Assembly (NCBI GenBank): GCA_016234555.1
Contig: JACRBJ010000038.1
Coordinates: forward strand, 1 to 55,890
Direction of reading: 5' to 3'
DNA: 55,890 nucleotides
Source: Chloroflexota bacterium
Lineage (GTDB): Bacteria; Chloroflexota; Anaerolineae; Anaerolineales; Villigracilaceae
Below are positions 16,607-26,521 of the stretch, piece by piece (within the stretch, counting starts at the first letter, position 1; every line of letters starts with the position of its first letter). Under the pieces are notes generated by a model. That model did not search any database. It was not told the DNA's origin and worked only from the letters and a program-made list of their open reading frames with translations. A program made the position numbers and the translations under genes.

Positions 16607-17311
16607 TTATATCAATCCCAGATTTTTCATTGCGTCTTTTGCGGCGGCGTGTTCGGCGGCGCTCTTGCTTGTTCCCAACCCGCGACCTTTTTCCACACCC
16701 GCGATTTCAACGGTCATTTCAAAAGTCACGGCATGGTCGGGTCCACTGGTGGAGACCACACGGTAATGCGGCGCGCCCATTTTTTGAGATTGAGTCCACT
16801 CCTGCAACTCGCTCTTCGGGTCCTGGATTTGATTGAGGATGGATTCGCGCACATCCTCCAAAATGGGATTGACGAAGGCGTGAACCGCATCAAGACCTGC
16901 GTCAAGGTATAGGGCGCCGATCAACGCCTCGAAGGCAGAGCCAAGCAGATTGTCGCGGTTGTGTCCGCCAGAGGAAGCCTCCCCCCGTCCAAGGCGAAGC
17001 GCCTTTCCCAATTCCAGTTTGCGGGCGAACTTTGCCAGATGGTCATTACGGACAAGCGCCGAGCGGATCTTGGTCAGGTCTCCTTCAGGCATTTCAGGAA
17101 AACGGTTATACACCCACGCGCCGACGATGAAATCCAGCACGGCATCGCCGAGAAATTCAAGGCGTTCGTTATCCTCAACAGCCTCGTACTCGTTGACGTA
17201 GGAGCGATGGGTCAGGGCGCGAGTCAATAATGCCATATTGGAAAAGGACAGACCCAGCCGTCGGCTTAGGTCGGAGGCGGATTCAACATCCCGCGAATTG
17301 AAATTAGGCAT
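16607..17311 (-). CDS. rnc: Ribonuclease III
   Basis: The protein of about 234 residues cleaves double-stranded RNA in rRNA and mRNA processing. The catalytic domain shows the RNase III signature NERLEFLGDAVLDFIV and a second acidic cluster (LGSAFEALIGALYLDAG). The C-terminal dsRNA-binding domain runs from about residue 160 (PKSELQEWTQ, GLGTSKSAAEHAAAKDAM). The frame is open to a TTG at 17386, but the start MPNFNSRDVE at 17311 follows GGGAGG with good spacing and gives the normal length. It precedes smc on the same strand with 63 bp of AT-rich repeated words (GATTTACGATT) between. Confidence 0.93.
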   Translation of the reverse strand: MPNFNSRDVESASDLSRRLGLSFSNMALLTRALTHRSYVNEYEAVEDNERLEFLGDAVLDFIVGAWVYNRFPEMPEGDLTKIRSALVRNDHLAKFARKLELGKALRLGRGEASSGGHNRDNLLGSAFEALIGALYLDAGLDAVHAFVNPILEDVRESILNQIQDPKSELQEWTQSQKMGAPHYRVVSTSGPDHAVTFEMTVEIAGVEKGRGLGTSKSAAEHAAAKDAMKNLGLI

Positions 17312-17550
17312 ATCAGGGAACCTCCCGGAACTTAGGGAGCGCCAGACGCCAACCGGAGGTGGAATCTCGAGTTCCATTAGTTCCAAATAAAATTTTGATT
17401 CACCGCGAAGAATATCCCGGGGTTCTTCACTAAAATCTTCGTATTCTTCACCCTTCGCGATAAAAGGTTTTGAGCGGGCTGAATTGTAACCGAATTTTCA
17501 GGGAATTCCGTTTTTTAAGATAAAATCGGGCAGTTCACGGAGGAGGCGCT

Positions 17551-18495
17551 ATGTCGGAAGCAGGCAACGAAACGCGGTTTTTGCACGCCATCGAAATGGG
17601 ATTGGGAGCATGGCAATGGGGGGATCGGGTCGTCTGGGGATACGGTCAAACACACACAGATAAGGATATACGCGAATCGTTCGATGTTTCGCTCAACCTT
17701 GGCGTCCGCTTTGTGGATACCGCCGAGGTGTATGGATCGGGTTACTCGGAACGATTGCTGGGACAGTTCCTGAAAGAGCTCGACCAACCCGTGCTGGTGG
17801 CGACCAAATATTTTCCATGGCCCTGGCGTCTGACAAAGGGTTTTATCCCGTGGGCATTGAAAGCCAGCCTGGAGCGGCTGGGACTCGATTCCGTCGATCT
17901 GTATCAGGTCCACTGGCCCTCGCCGCTGATGAGTCCTGAAACGATGATGGAAGGCATGGCGGAGTGCGTTAAGCGCGGCTGGGCGCGGACGGTGGGTATC
18001 TCCAACTTTGGGGAGAAACACATGCTGCGGGCATATACCACCCTGGGACGGCATGGGATTCCGCTGGCATCCAACCAGGTGCATTACAGCCTGTTGAACC
18101 GCGAGGTGGAAAAGAACGGCACGCTCGCGCGCTGCAAGGAGCTTGGCATCCGCTTGATCGCGTATTCCCCATTGGAAAAAGGCTTGTTGACCGGCAAATA
18201 CTCCTCGCAGAATCCGCCGCCGGGTTTGCGCGGCTCGCAATACATCGACCTGTTGAAAAAACTTCCACCTGTCATCAATCTTTTGCAGGAGATTGGCTTG
18301 AAGCACGGCGACAAGACCGTCTCGCAGGTGGCGCTGAACTGGCTGATCTGCAAAGGGGCGCTGCCCATCCCCGGCGCAAAGAGCGCGCGCCAGGCGGAAC
18401 TCAACGCAGGCGGCGCAGGCTGGCGGCTGACCGACGAGGAAGTTGCACGGCTGGATGAGGCGACGGATAATATCCGCGAGTACAGGAAAAACTAA
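17551..18495 (+). CDS. Aldo/keto reductase
   Basis: The 314-residue protein is an NAD(P)H-dependent carbonyl reductase of the (beta/alpha)8 AKR family. The catalytic tetrad is visible as D56, Y61, K86 and H121 (RFVDTAEVYGSG, ATKYF, YQVHWP). Cofactor-end motifs include TVGISNFG, AYSPLEKGLLTGKY and PIPGAKSARQAE. The substrate cannot be told. GGAGGAGG lies just before the ATG, and TAAAAT at 17521-17526 is a likely -10. It is divergent from rnc and is closed by a terminator. Confidence 0.9.
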   Translation: MSEAGNETRFLHAIEMGLGAWQWGDRVVWGYGQTHTDKDIRESFDVSLNLGVRFVDTAEVYGSGYSERLLGQFLKELDQPVLVATKYFPWPWRLTKGFIPWALKASLERLGLDSVDLYQVHWPSPLMSPETMMEGMAECVKRGWARTVGISNFGEKHMLRAYTTLGRHGIPLASNQVHYSLLNREVEKNGTLARCKELGIRLIAYSPLEKGLLTGKYSSQNPPPGLRGSQYIDLLKKLPPVINLLQEIGLKHGDKTVSQVALNWLICKGALPIPGAKSARQAELNAGGAGWRLTDEEVARLDEATDNIREYRKN

Positions 18496-18500
18496 AATTC

Positions 18501-18531
18501 AAGAAAGTGCCGCATTGTGCGGCGCCTTCTT
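18501..18531. terminator. Bidirectional intrinsic terminator
   Basis: GTGCCGCA and TGCGGCGC pair around a TTG loop (one wobble), extended by AAGAA/TTCTT after one mismatch, with T-rich sequence on both strands. It lies between the convergent aldo/keto reductase and HD-domain genes. Confidence 0.82.
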
Positions 18532-18533
18532 TG

Positions 18534-19385
18534 TTAACCCTGCGTGTCATGCTCCGCATCAAACACGTGCGAGTGCATGTTGGCGACCCATTGCTTGCCG
18601 TCTTCGGTCAGGCGCAGGTACGTCAACGCATCCTGAATATACGGGCTGACATTGTTCCAATAAAATGAGGCGTATTTCTTCCGCAAATCGTTGGGGACTT
18701 TATAGCCATATTTTTCGTTGACACCAAGTTCCTGGAATTCATAGAACAAAGCGGGAGCCTTGCGCAAATAGTCGGGGTCGCCCAGTTGACCGATGAAATC
18801 CGCCGCGCGAACCAGCCCGCCCAATCCCTTTGTATCCTTATAGAAATCATCGGGCGGAGATGGGAAGCGGGTCATCTCGATGTAGGAGGCGATCACCTCC
18901 GCGTCCAAATGTTGGGTCACGTTATGGAGCAGGCTCGTCCCAAAGCGCTCACGGACGAACAGCTTGCTGCGGTTGACGTGGTGCGGCGTCAATGCAACGT
19001 CGGTGCCTTCGGGAGAGACATAAATCATCTCGTCTCCAACACCAGTGGCAAACATTTCCTTCGTATCGTTCCTGCACACTCCTTTGACGTAACCAATATC
19101 ATGGCACAAGACCGCGATCATGTAATGCATCCAGTCGCGGGGAGTCACGCCGCCTTCGCGCAAATGCTTGCCTTCGATGATCGCCTGCCCCGCCAGCGCC
19201 ACCATAATGGTATGGTCAACGTCGTGATAGAGCGCGTCGGAGTTGGCGATGTTTTCCAGCGCCAGCCGCCCGCACCAGGTCACGATGCGCCCCAGGTCAA
19301 TGTCGAGATCGCCGTAGGTGCGCTGGTACACCGTCCGCAACTGCTCGACGAACATATCAATCACTAATTCCTGCCAACTGATCAT
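18534..19385 (-). CDS. HD-domain metal-dependent phosphohydrolase
   Basis: The protein is about 283 residues. Metal ligands appear as H54-D55 in ALYHDVDHT and H95-D96 in AVLCHDIGY, with a later histidine-rich stretch (LTPHHVNRS). HD enzymes hydrolyse phosphate esters, often nucleotides or cyclic dinucleotides; no partner domain reveals the substrate. The start MISWQELVIDM at 19385 is preferred because AAGGCAGG lies upstream; the in-frame extension to 19454 has no ribosome binding site. The gene stands alone between a terminator and a divergent DUF3592 gene. Confidence 0.82.
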   Translation of the reverse strand: MISWQELVIDMFVEQLRTVYQRTYGDLDIDLGRIVTWCGRLALENIANSDALYHDVDHTIMVALAGQAIIEGKHLREGGVTPRDWMHYMIAVLCHDIGYVKGVCRNDTKEMFATGVGDEMIYVSPEGTDVALTPHHVNRSKLFVRERFGTSLLHNVTQHLDAEVIASYIEMTRFPSPPDDFYKDTKGLGGLVRAADFIGQLGDPDYLRKAPALFYEFQELGVNEKYGYKVPNDLRKKYASFYWNNVSPYIQDALTYLRLTEDGKQWVANMHSHVFDAEHDTQG

Positions 19386-19474
19386 ATCTGCCTGCCTTGG
19401 TGTTAAAATAAATGAACATTTACAGTGTATCAGAAAGTCGAATGATTTAACCAACTTTAGAAAAGGAGAAACTT

Positions 19475-19903
19475 ATGGATATCTTCGGATGGGTAATGGC
19501 GGGTTCCGGGTTGCTGATAACCGCAGTGAGCGTGATTTGCAGTGTTTTGCTTCCGCTGTTGATTCTTGGCGGACTGGGATATTTCCTGTACAAACGCAAC
19601 CAGCAAAGCATGGCGTACCGCCAGTCCGCGCAGACGTGGCAGAGCGTCACGGGAACAATCATGATGTCGTCTGTGCAATCGAGCTATTCAAGCGGAAGTT
19701 ACTCCACCTACCCGGTGGTTGTCTATCAATACGAAGTGCACGGACAACGCCACCAAAGCCAGCGGATCAAGGCGGGCGAGCAATTCCTCAACGTCCGCAT
19801 TTCAGGGCAGGCGGAAGCGACCGTTCAAAAATATCCGATTGGCTCGACAGTGACGGTTTACTACAACCCGTCGAATCCCGCTGAATCTGTTTTGGAAAGG
19901 TAA
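19475..19903 (+). CDS. DUF3592-family membrane protein
   Basis: The 142-residue protein has one or two N-terminal membrane segments (residues about 8-42), followed by an outside beta-rich domain. That domain has the DUF3592 pattern VVVYQYEVHGQRHQSQRI, then QKYPIGSTVTVYYNPSNPAESVL at the C-terminus. No biochemical function is established for the family. AAAAGGAG lies 8 nt before the ATG. The stop overlaps the start region of miaA, so the two are probably co-translated. Confidence 0.85.
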   Translation: MDIFGWVMAGSGLLITAVSVICSVLLPLLILGGLGYFLYKRNQQSMAYRQSAQTWQSVTGTIMMSSVQSSYSSGSYSTYPVVVYQYEVHGQRHQSQRIKAGEQFLNVRISGQAEATVQKYPIGSTVTVYYNPSNPAESVLER

Positions 19904-19905
19904 TT

Positions 19906-20832
19906 CTGTCTATTCAAAAAACGCCCCTCATCCTGATTGTCGGTCCGACGGCTGTCGGCAAGACCGAGCTCGCCATCCAACTGGCGGAAAAATTCAACGG
20001 CGAGATCGTCTCGGCGGATTCGCGTCTCTTCTATCGCGGCATGGACATCGGCACCGCCAAGCCTTCGCGCGAGGAGATGGCGCGGGCCCCGCATCACTTG
20101 ATCGATATCGTCAATCCCGATGAAACCTTAAGTCTGGCGGTCTTCCAACAGAAGGCAAAGGAAATCATTGCAGATATTCACGCGCGCGGCAAACTCCCCT
20201 TTCTGGTCGGCGGGACGGGACAATACGTCCGCGCGGTGACGGAGGGTTGGAGTCCGCCGGAGGTCACGCCAGACGAGCGGTTGCGGAAGGTTTTGGAAAC
20301 TCTGAAGGATGAAAACAGCCCAGAGTGGCTACACGACAAACTTCGAGTACTCGACCCCGAAGCAGCGGATAAGATCGACGCCCGTAACGTGAGGAGGACC
20401 ATCCGCGCACTGGAAGTCACCCTGACGACTGGCAGGAAGTTTTCCGCCCAACGCGGACAGGTGGAATCGCCCTACCATTTGATTACCGTCGGGCTGATTC
20501 GCCCACGCGAGGAGTTGTATCGTCGGGTGGATGAACGCATCGAGTTGATGTTTGCCAGCGGATTCATGGATGAGGTGAAGGGGCTGCTCCAAAAGGGATT
20601 CCCCCCTTCCCTGCCCAGCATGTCGGCAATCGGATACCGGGAAGCTGTCCGCGTGGCAAAAGCTGAATGGGACGAGAATCAGGCAAAGGTCGAGATGCGA
20701 CGCATGACGCGAATCTTCGTCAGACGGCAATCAAACTGGTTCAAGGAGTCCGATCCACAGATTCACTGGTTCCATCCAAATCAAAAAGAGGAAATCGAAT
20801 CATATTTGCACAGCGCCATAATTAGCTTATAA
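19906..20832 (+). CDS. miaA: tRNA dimethylallyltransferase, apparently with a non-canonical start codon
   Basis: The protein transfers a dimethylallyl group to A37 of tRNAs that read UNN codons. The P-loop GPTAVGKTEL, SADSRLFYRGMDIGTAKPS, LVGGTGQYVRAVTEGW and MSAIGYREAVRVA are in normal order. The first ATG of the frame (20041) lies after the P-loop, so it cannot be the true start. Between the upstream stop (TGA 19882-19884) and the P-loop there is no ATG, GTG or TTG. CTG at 19906 is 5 nt after GGAAAGG and gives 308 residues, the usual size; ATT at 19903 or 19912 is possible. Confidence 0.9.
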   Translation: MSIQKTPLILIVGPTAVGKTELAIQLAEKFNGEIVSADSRLFYRGMDIGTAKPSREEMARAPHHLIDIVNPDETLSLAVFQQKAKEIIADIHARGKLPFLVGGTGQYVRAVTEGWSPPEVTPDERLRKVLETLKDENSPEWLHDKLRVLDPEAADKIDARNVRRTIRALEVTLTTGRKFSAQRGQVESPYHLITVGLIRPREELYRRVDERIELMFASGFMDEVKGLLQKGFPPSLPSMSAIGYREAVRVAKAEWDENQAKVEMRRMTRIFVRRQSNWFKESDPQIHWFHPNQKEEIESYLHSAIISL

Positions 20833-20889
20833 TATTTTCCAGATACACTTTGTCCATAAATCTTGACCAACGCCAAAGGAGAAGGAATT

Positions 20890-22587
20890 ATGAGCAACAA
20901 ACCGTGGCTGGCACATTACGACAAGGGTGTGCCTCAGACAATCGAATATCCGAAAGCGCCGCTGTTTCATTTTTTGGAGGAATCCGCGCGCAAGTATCCC
21001 GACCGTGCCTGTACAATATTCAAGGGCGCGGTCATTTCTTACAAGGAGATGGATGCGCTGACCAATGCGATGGCTGCCGCGCTGGTGGAGATGGGGGTGA
21101 AGAAGGGTGACCGCGTGGGTATCTTCATGCCGAACACGCCGCAGTTTGTGATTGCCTTTTTCGGCATTCTCAAGGCGGGCGGCGTGGTGGTGGCGGTCAA
21201 CCCCACCTACCCGGTGGATGAGATCATCTTCCCGGTCAAGGATGCGAATATCGAGGTGATGTTTGCGTTGAGCCGTTTCTACGGCAAGTTGACAGAGGCG
21301 CGGCAAAAATCCAATCTCAAAAAAATCATTGTTTCGAATATCAAAGAGACCCTGCCCCCCGTATTACGCCTGCTCTTTACGCTGGCAAAGGAGAAAAAGG
21401 AAGGCGACCGCCTCGACGGGTTGGAGAGCGGCGATTTCTGGATGCAGGATTTGTTGAAGAAACATGCCGGCGCACCCAAGCCAAACGTGGAAGTTACTCC
21501 CGATGACACGGCGGTCTTCCAATATTCCGGTGGGACAACGGGCGTGCCAAAGGGCGCGGTTGCCATTCATCGCAATGTGGTTGCAAACACGCTGCAAATC
21601 AAATCCTGGATGCCGTCGCTTATCCCCGGCGAAGAAGTGGTGCTGATGGGTATTCCATTATTCCACGTCTATGGCATGGTGGCGGGGATGAACTTCGCCA
21701 TGGCAAACGGTGCAAGCATGGTGATGGTGCCAAACGCGCGCGATTTGAAGGACGTGCTGGACAACATTAGCAAGTTCAAGGCAACCATCTTCCCCGGCGT
21801 GCCTACGCTATACAATGCCATCAACAATCATCCCGATGTGAAGGCGGGGAAATACAACCTGTCCTCCATCAAGGCTTGCATCTCAGGGTCGGCTCCGTTG
21901 ATGCGTGAAACCAAGGAAAAGTTCGAGGCGCTTACCGGCGGCAAGGTGTTTGAAGGTTACGGACTTTCAGAAGCGCCCACCGCAACGCACTGTAATCCTT
22001 TGGAAGGCGAAAACAAGACAGGCTCGATTGGCATGCCCCTGCCCGATGTGGAAGTGAAGCTCATCAGCCTTGACGACGGGGAAACGGAACTGCCTCAGGG
22101 CGAGATTGGTGAAATCGTGCTTCACGGTCCGCAGGTGATGAAGGGTTATCACAACATGCCGACCGAGACCGAAAATTCCCTGCGCAAGTTGAAGGATGGC
22201 AGGACCTGGCTCTTTACCGGTGACATCGCCCGCATGGACGAGGATGGCTACTTCTACATCGTCGACCGCAAGAAGGAGCTGATCAAGCCCGGCGGATTCC
22301 AAGTCTGGCCCCGCGAGGTGGAGGAAGCCATCATGAGCCACTCCAAGGTTTTGGAGGTGGGCGTGGGCGGCATCCCCGACCCGCAGCGCGGTGAGACAGT
22401 CAAAGCATGGATCGTGCTCAAGCCTGGTGAGACGCTATCCGAAGCTGACCTCAAAGCCTACTGCAAGGAACACCTTGCTCCCTACAAAGTCCCCACCCAC
22501 TATGAGTTCCGCACTGAGTTACCCAAGACCACCGTCGGCAAGATCCTGCGGCGCGAGTTGGTAAGGCAGCATAAGGAAGGAAGATAG
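20890..22587 (+). CDS. fadD: Long-chain acyl-CoA ligase (AMP-binding)
   Basis: The 565-residue protein activates fatty acids to acyl-CoA via an acyl-adenylate. The adenylation motifs are YSGGTTGVPKGA, GYGLSEAPTATH, and LFTGDIARMDEDGYFYIVDRKKELIKPGG. The C-terminal catalytic lysine lies in TTVGKILRRELV. The substrate chain length is not readable. ATG 20890 is preferred over the in-frame TTG at 20863 because AAAGGAGAAGG lies immediately upstream. It is a single-gene unit closed by a terminator shared with convergent ftsH. Confidence 0.92.
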   Translation: MSNKPWLAHYDKGVPQTIEYPKAPLFHFLEESARKYPDRACTIFKGAVISYKEMDALTNAMAAALVEMGVKKGDRVGIFMPNTPQFVIAFFGILKAGGVVVAVNPTYPVDEIIFPVKDANIEVMFALSRFYGKLTEARQKSNLKKIIVSNIKETLPPVLRLLFTLAKEKKEGDRLDGLESGDFWMQDLLKKHAGAPKPNVEVTPDDTAVFQYSGGTTGVPKGAVAIHRNVVANTLQIKSWMPSLIPGEEVVLMGIPLFHVYGMVAGMNFAMANGASMVMVPNARDLKDVLDNISKFKATIFPGVPTLYNAINNHPDVKAGKYNLSSIKACISGSAPLMRETKEKFEALTGGKVFEGYGLSEAPTATHCNPLEGENKTGSIGMPLPDVEVKLISLDDGETELPQGEIGEIVLHGPQVMKGYHNMPTETENSLRKLKDGRTWLFTGDIARMDEDGYFYIVDRKKELIKPGGFQVWPREVEEAIMSHSKVLEVGVGGIPDPQRGETVKAWIVLKPGETLSEADLKAYCKEHLAPYKVPTHYEFRTELPKTTVGKILRRELVRQHKEGR

Positions 22588-22630
22588 TAACGAGAAGCGA
22601 GAAATGAGTAACGAGAATAAATTTTAACAA

Positions 22631-22662
22631 AAGAAGTCCCCCGGAATTCCAGGGGACTTCTT
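22631..22662. terminator. Bidirectional intrinsic terminator
   Basis: AAGAAGTCCCC and GGGGACTTCTT pair exactly around a 10-base loop that itself contains GGAATTCC. The site lies between the convergent acyl-CoA ligase and ftsH genes. Confidence 0.88.
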
Positions 22663-22678
22663 ACTTGTTTCTCGGAAC

Positions 22679-24550
22679 TTATACCTGCGCAACCTGCGGC
22701 GTTCCGCTCTTCTTGCCCAGCGGCGAGGGGAAGAGTTGTTCGAATTCCTCACGGGTAATGGACTCGACATCAAGGAGTTTCTGCGCGATCAAGTCCAACT
22801 GCTTGCGATATTTCTTGACCAGGGACTTGGAGAGTTTGTACGAGTCTTCCACGATCTTGCGGACTTCGCGGTCTATCTGCTCGGCAACGGCTTCGGAGTA
22901 GTCGCGCTGTTCGGAAATTTCACGACCGAGGAAGATCATCTCTTCCTTTTGACCGTAAGTCAGCGTGCCCATTTCGGGACTCATGCCCAGGCGGGTGACC
23001 ATGGCGCGCGCCATGCGGGTCACCTGCTCAATGTCGTTGGAAGCGCCGGAGGTGATGTCATCAAAGATCAACTCCTCAGCAGCACGTCCGCCAAGCGCCA
23101 TTGCCAGCGTGGCAAGCATCTTCTTGCGCGACATCAGGATGCGGTCTTCATCGGGGCGGAACCAGGTCACGCCGCCGGCTTGTCCGCGCCCGACGATGGT
23201 CACTTTTTGAACGGGATCAGCTTCGGCAATGGCATTCGCCACAATCGCATGACCAGCCTCATGATAGGCAATGATGCGCTTCTCCTCGTCAGAGATGAGG
23301 CGGGACTTGCGCTCCGGTCCCATCACAACGCGTTCGATGGCTTCTTCCATTTCCGATTGCCCAATGGATTTCAGGTTACGGCGGGCTGCCAAAATGGCAG
23401 CTTCGTTAACCAGGTTTTCCAGGTCTGCGCCGACAAAGCCGGGGGTGCCGCGGGCAACCGAAGCAAGGTCAGCCTGCGGGTCGAGGGGTTTGCCCTTGAC
23501 GTGCACCTTCAAGATGGCTTCGCGCCCCTTGACGTCGGGGCGATCCAAAGTCACACGGCGGTCGAAGCGACCGGGGCGCAACAACGCCGGGTCGAGGATG
23601 TCGGGACGGTTGGTGGCGGCAATGATGATGACATTGGTGTCGGTGTCGAAGCCGTCCATCTCGACCAGCATTTGGTTCAGGGTCTGCTCACGTTCGTCGT
23701 GCGAACCGCCCAACCCCGCGCCGCGCTGGCGACCAACGGCGTCGATTTCATCCACAAAGACGATGCAGGGTGAATGTCGCTTGGCTTGATCGAAAAGGTC
23801 ACGCACGCGGCTCGCGCCCACGCCAACAAACATTTCAACGAACTCGGAACCGGAGATGGAAAAGAAGGGCACGCCCGCTTCGCCGGAAACGGCTTTCGCC
23901 AAAAGGGTCTTGCCCGTTCCCGGAGGTCCAACCAATAAAACGCCCTTCGGGATGCGCGCCCCAAGCTGGATGAACTTCTGCGGCTCCTTCAGGAATTCGA
24001 CGACCTCAGCCAGTTCCTGCTTCGACTCTTCCGCGCCCGCCACATCGGAAAAGGTGACGGTGGGATGCTCCCCGCTGAACATCCGCGCGCGGCTCTTGCC
24101 GAAAGACATGGCGGCATTGTTGCTGCCCTGCGCCTGGCGCATGATGTACCACAAAACTCCGCCCAACAACAGGAACGGAAGCGCATACACAATGAAGGTG
24201 CCAAACACGCCCTGCCAGACGGATGGCGCGCCAACTTCGATTTTGACGTTTTCCGGGGCAAGTTGCTCTGTCGCAACCCCCAAGCTGGCAAGCTGTTCCA
24301 CCAACGTGGCATCCGACTCTTTACGAGATTCAATGCCTTCCTCTGCGCCATTCCGATAAACAACACGAATCGTGTTATTGTCTTCAATAACGATGCGTGC
24401 AACCTCACCCTTCTGCACAGCCAGAGCCACTTCATTGATGGTCAGGGTCTCCTTGGTGGCCGTGCTCTCGCGGAGTCCCATGAAAATCATGGCTCCGATG
24501 GCGACGATCACTAGGATATATACAAAGTACGATTGATTACGGGAATTCAC
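22679..24550 (-). CDS. ftsH: ATP-dependent zinc metalloprotease FtsH
   Basis: The protein of about 623 residues degrades membrane and some cytosolic proteins. Two membrane segments (residues about 10-28 and 115-135) flank an outside loop. The AAA+ domain has [33 protein letters not shown] and the SRH region ([20 protein letters not shown]). The protease domain has the zinc motif HEAGH with later acidic residues ([12 protein letters not shown]). GTG 24550 is 5 nt after GGAGG and is preferred to the TTG at 24562, which overlaps that site. Confidence 0.97.
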   Translation of the reverse strand: MNSRNQSYFVYILVIVAIGAMIFMGLRESTATKETLTINEVALAVQKGEVARIVIEDNNTIRVVYRNGAEEGIESRKESDATLVEQLASLGVATEQLAPENVKIEVGAPSVWQGVFGTFIVYALPFLLLGGVLWYIMRQAQGSNNAAMSFGKSRARMFSGEHPTVTFSDVAGAEESKQELAEVVEFLKEPQKFIQLGARIPKGVLLVGPPGTGKTLLAKAVSGEAGVPFFSISGSEFVEMFVGVGASRVRDLFDQAKRHSPCIVFVDEIDAVGRQRGAGLGGSHDEREQTLNQMLVEMDGFDTDTNVIIIAATNRPDILDPALLRPGRFDRRVTLDRPDVKGREAILKVHVKGKPLDPQADLASVARGTPGFVGADLENLVNEAAILAARRNLKSIGQSEMEEAIERVVMGPERKSRLISDEEKRIIAYHEAGHAIVANAIAEADPVQKVTIVGRGQAGGVTWFRPDEDRILMSRKKMLATLAMALGGRAAEELIFDDITSGASNDIEQVTRMARAMVTRLGMSPEMGTLTYGQKEEMIFLGREISEQRDYSEAVAEQIDREVRKIVEDSYKLSKSLVKKYRKQLDLIAQKLLDVESITREEFEQLFPSPLGKKSGTPQVAQV

Positions 24551-24756
24551 GGAATCCTCCAAATTTGACTTTCGGCTGGATTATACCAAGCCCATACCCT
24601 AGACGACGCGTAGAGCGGAAATTTATACGATTCTCTAATACGGCTAATTCCAGCCAAAATCCAGCCCAAAACACCCGGAACCGAATCCCGTCACACGCAA
24701 AGCACGCCATCAAAAAGACGAGAATCATTTTCCACCCGGAAAGTTTCTGTATTAGA

Positions 24757-25701
24757 ATGTCAGCCAAAGCCATGAAAACCAATCTTACAGACCGCTCATC
24801 CCTTACCCGCTTTGCCTGGCTCTCCATTGGCGCGGCGGTCCTGACCATTGCGCTAAAAACCATTGCCTACCTGCTGACAGGTTCGGTGGGTCTGCTTTCA
24901 GACGCATTGGAATCCCTGGTCAACCTTGTTGGCGCTTTGATGGCGCTGGCAATGCTGACCATCGCCGCCCGCCCCGCAGACGAAGACCACGCCTACGGTC
25001 ACAGCAAAGCCGAATACTTTTCAAGCGGCGCAGAAGGAATGTTGATTCTGGTTGCCGCTGTGAGCATCATCTTGTCTGCCGCGCCAAGGCTCATCAACCC
25101 CAAGCCGCTCGAACAGGTCGGGCTGGGACTGGGGGTTTCGGTCGCCGCCTCGCTCATAAACCTGGGCGCCGCGCAAATACTCCTGCGGGCGGGCAAACGC
25201 CACAATTCCATCACACTCGAAGCCGATGCGCATCATTTAATGACGGATGTGTGGACGTCCGTCGGCGTGCTGGCTGGGGTCGGCATGGTGGCGTTCACCG
25301 GTTGGGAGATTCTCGACCCAATCGTTGCATTCATTGTCGCGGGAAACATCATCTGGACGGGGGTGCGCATCGTACGCGCATCCGCGCTGGGGTTGATGGA
25401 CACGGCGCTCTCCTCCCAGGAACTGGATGCTTTAAAAGGCGCGCTGGAAAAACGCATGACGGATGGAGTGCAATTTCATGCGCTGCGCACCCGCCAGTCG
25501 GGTTCGCGTCAGTTCGTGTCGTTCCATGTCCTTGTCCCTGGCGAATGGACAGTTCAGCGCGGACATCGCCTCCTCGAAGCAATCGAGGAAGATGTCCGCC
25601 GGGCATTGCCAAACGCCACAGTATTCACACATCTGGAATCGCTCAACGATCCATCATCATGGGAGGATACAACCCTCGATCGCACACAGCCTCCCGCCTG
25701 A
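24757..25701 (+). CDS. Cation diffusion facilitator family transporter
   Basis: The protein of about 314 residues exports divalent metal ions by proton exchange. Membrane segments cover residues about 20-215. Family landmarks are [17 protein letters not shown] in segment 2, [12 protein letters not shown] in the loop, and [14 protein letters not shown] in segment 5 (H-x3-D pair). In segment 2 the usual metal-binding D-x3-D is E-x3-N, so specificity may differ from FieF-type zinc/iron exporters. A cytosolic C-terminal domain follows. ATG 24757 or 24772 could be the start; neither has a clear ribosome binding site. It is divergent from ftsH. Confidence 0.87.
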   Translation: MSAKAMKTNLTDRSSLTRFAWLSIGAAVLTIALKTIAYLLTGSVGLLSDALESLVNLVGALMALAMLTIAARPADEDHAYGHSKAEYFSSGAEGMLILVAAVSIILSAAPRLINPKPLEQVGLGLGVSVAASLINLGAAQILLRAGKRHNSITLEADAHHLMTDVWTSVGVLAGVGMVAFTGWEILDPIVAFIVAGNIIWTGVRIVRASALGLMDTALSSQELDALKGALEKRMTDGVQFHALRTRQSGSRQFVSFHVLVPGEWTVQRGHRLLEAIEEDVRRALPNATVFTHLESLNDPSSWEDTTLDRTQPPA

Positions 25702-25707
25702 CTTTGG

Positions 25708-26469
25708 CTAATCCAACGTCAATTCCACCGGACAGTGATCCGATCCCATCACTTTGTCGTAAACGACTACATCCTTCACGCGAGGCATGAGGGCCTCGGA
25801 AACGAGGAAGTAATCCAACCGCCAGCCGATTCCCCGCTGACGGGCGTTGAGACGGTACGTCCACCAGGTATATTCCACCTTGTCGGGATATAAACGGCGG
25901 TAGGCATCGATAAAGCCACGATCCAAAAAGTTTTGCACCCACTCGCGTTCTTCCGGCAAAAAGCCCGAAGTCTTTTCGTTTTCCTTCGGGTTCTTCAAAT
26001 CAATGGGCATGTGGGCGGTGTTGAAATCGCCGGTGATGATGATCCGCTCGCCGCGTTTATGGAGGCTTTCACACAGTTCCAGCAGGCGGGCATAAAACCC
26101 AAGTTTATAATCCACGCGATCCTGTCCGCGCTGACCGTTGGGGAAGTAAATATTGAACAGTCGAATCCCGCTCCAAACCGTCTGGATGACGCGTCCCTCC
26201 ACATCGAACTGTTCGTCGCCCAAGCCGGATACGATCTCATCGGGTTGTTGCCTGAAGAAGGTCGCCACGCCGCTGTAGCCCGGTCGCTGTGCCGCGTTCC
26301 AAACGCGGGAAAGTTTCAACGCGGCACGCTGTTCCTCGTCCAATTGCTCCTCGCGCGCCTTCACCTCCTGCAGGCACAAAAAGTCGGGCCGGCGCTCAAA
26401 AGCCCAGTCGAGGGCATTCTTACCCAACGCGGCGCGGATTCCATTCACGTTCCATGTAATAATCTTCAT
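25708..26469 (-). CDS. xth: Exodeoxyribonuclease III / AP endonuclease
   Basis: The 253-residue protein cuts DNA at abasic sites and trims 3' ends in base excision repair. Motifs are ITWNVNGIRAA, LCLQEVKA (metal-binding glutamate), GDFNTAHMPIDL and GSDHCPVELTL (catalytic histidine). Length and order match ExoIII. GAGG lies upstream of the ATG. It is convergent with the CDF gene with only 6 bp between stops and divergent from the receiver gene. Confidence 0.95.
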   Translation of the reverse strand: MKIITWNVNGIRAALGKNALDWAFERRPDFLCLQEVKAREEQLDEEQRAALKLSRVWNAAQRPGYSGVATFFRQQPDEIVSGLGDEQFDVEGRVIQTVWSGIRLFNIYFPNGQRGQDRVDYKLGFYARLLELCESLHKRGERIIITGDFNTAHMPIDLKNPKENEKTSGFLPEEREWVQNFLDRGFIDAYRRLYPDKVEYTWWTYRLNARQRGIGWRLDYFLVSEALMPRVKDVVVYDKVMGSDHCPVELTLD

Positions 26470-26521
26470 CGGTTAATCCTCGTTTTTTCTATGGTAAACT
26501 TGCGCAAAAGACAGGAGAAAC

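Noticed and set aside
22736..23773. Plus-strand open frame of 345 codons opposite ftsH
   Set aside because: It is a shadow of ftsH, whose Walker, SRH and HEAGH motifs are all on the minus strand.
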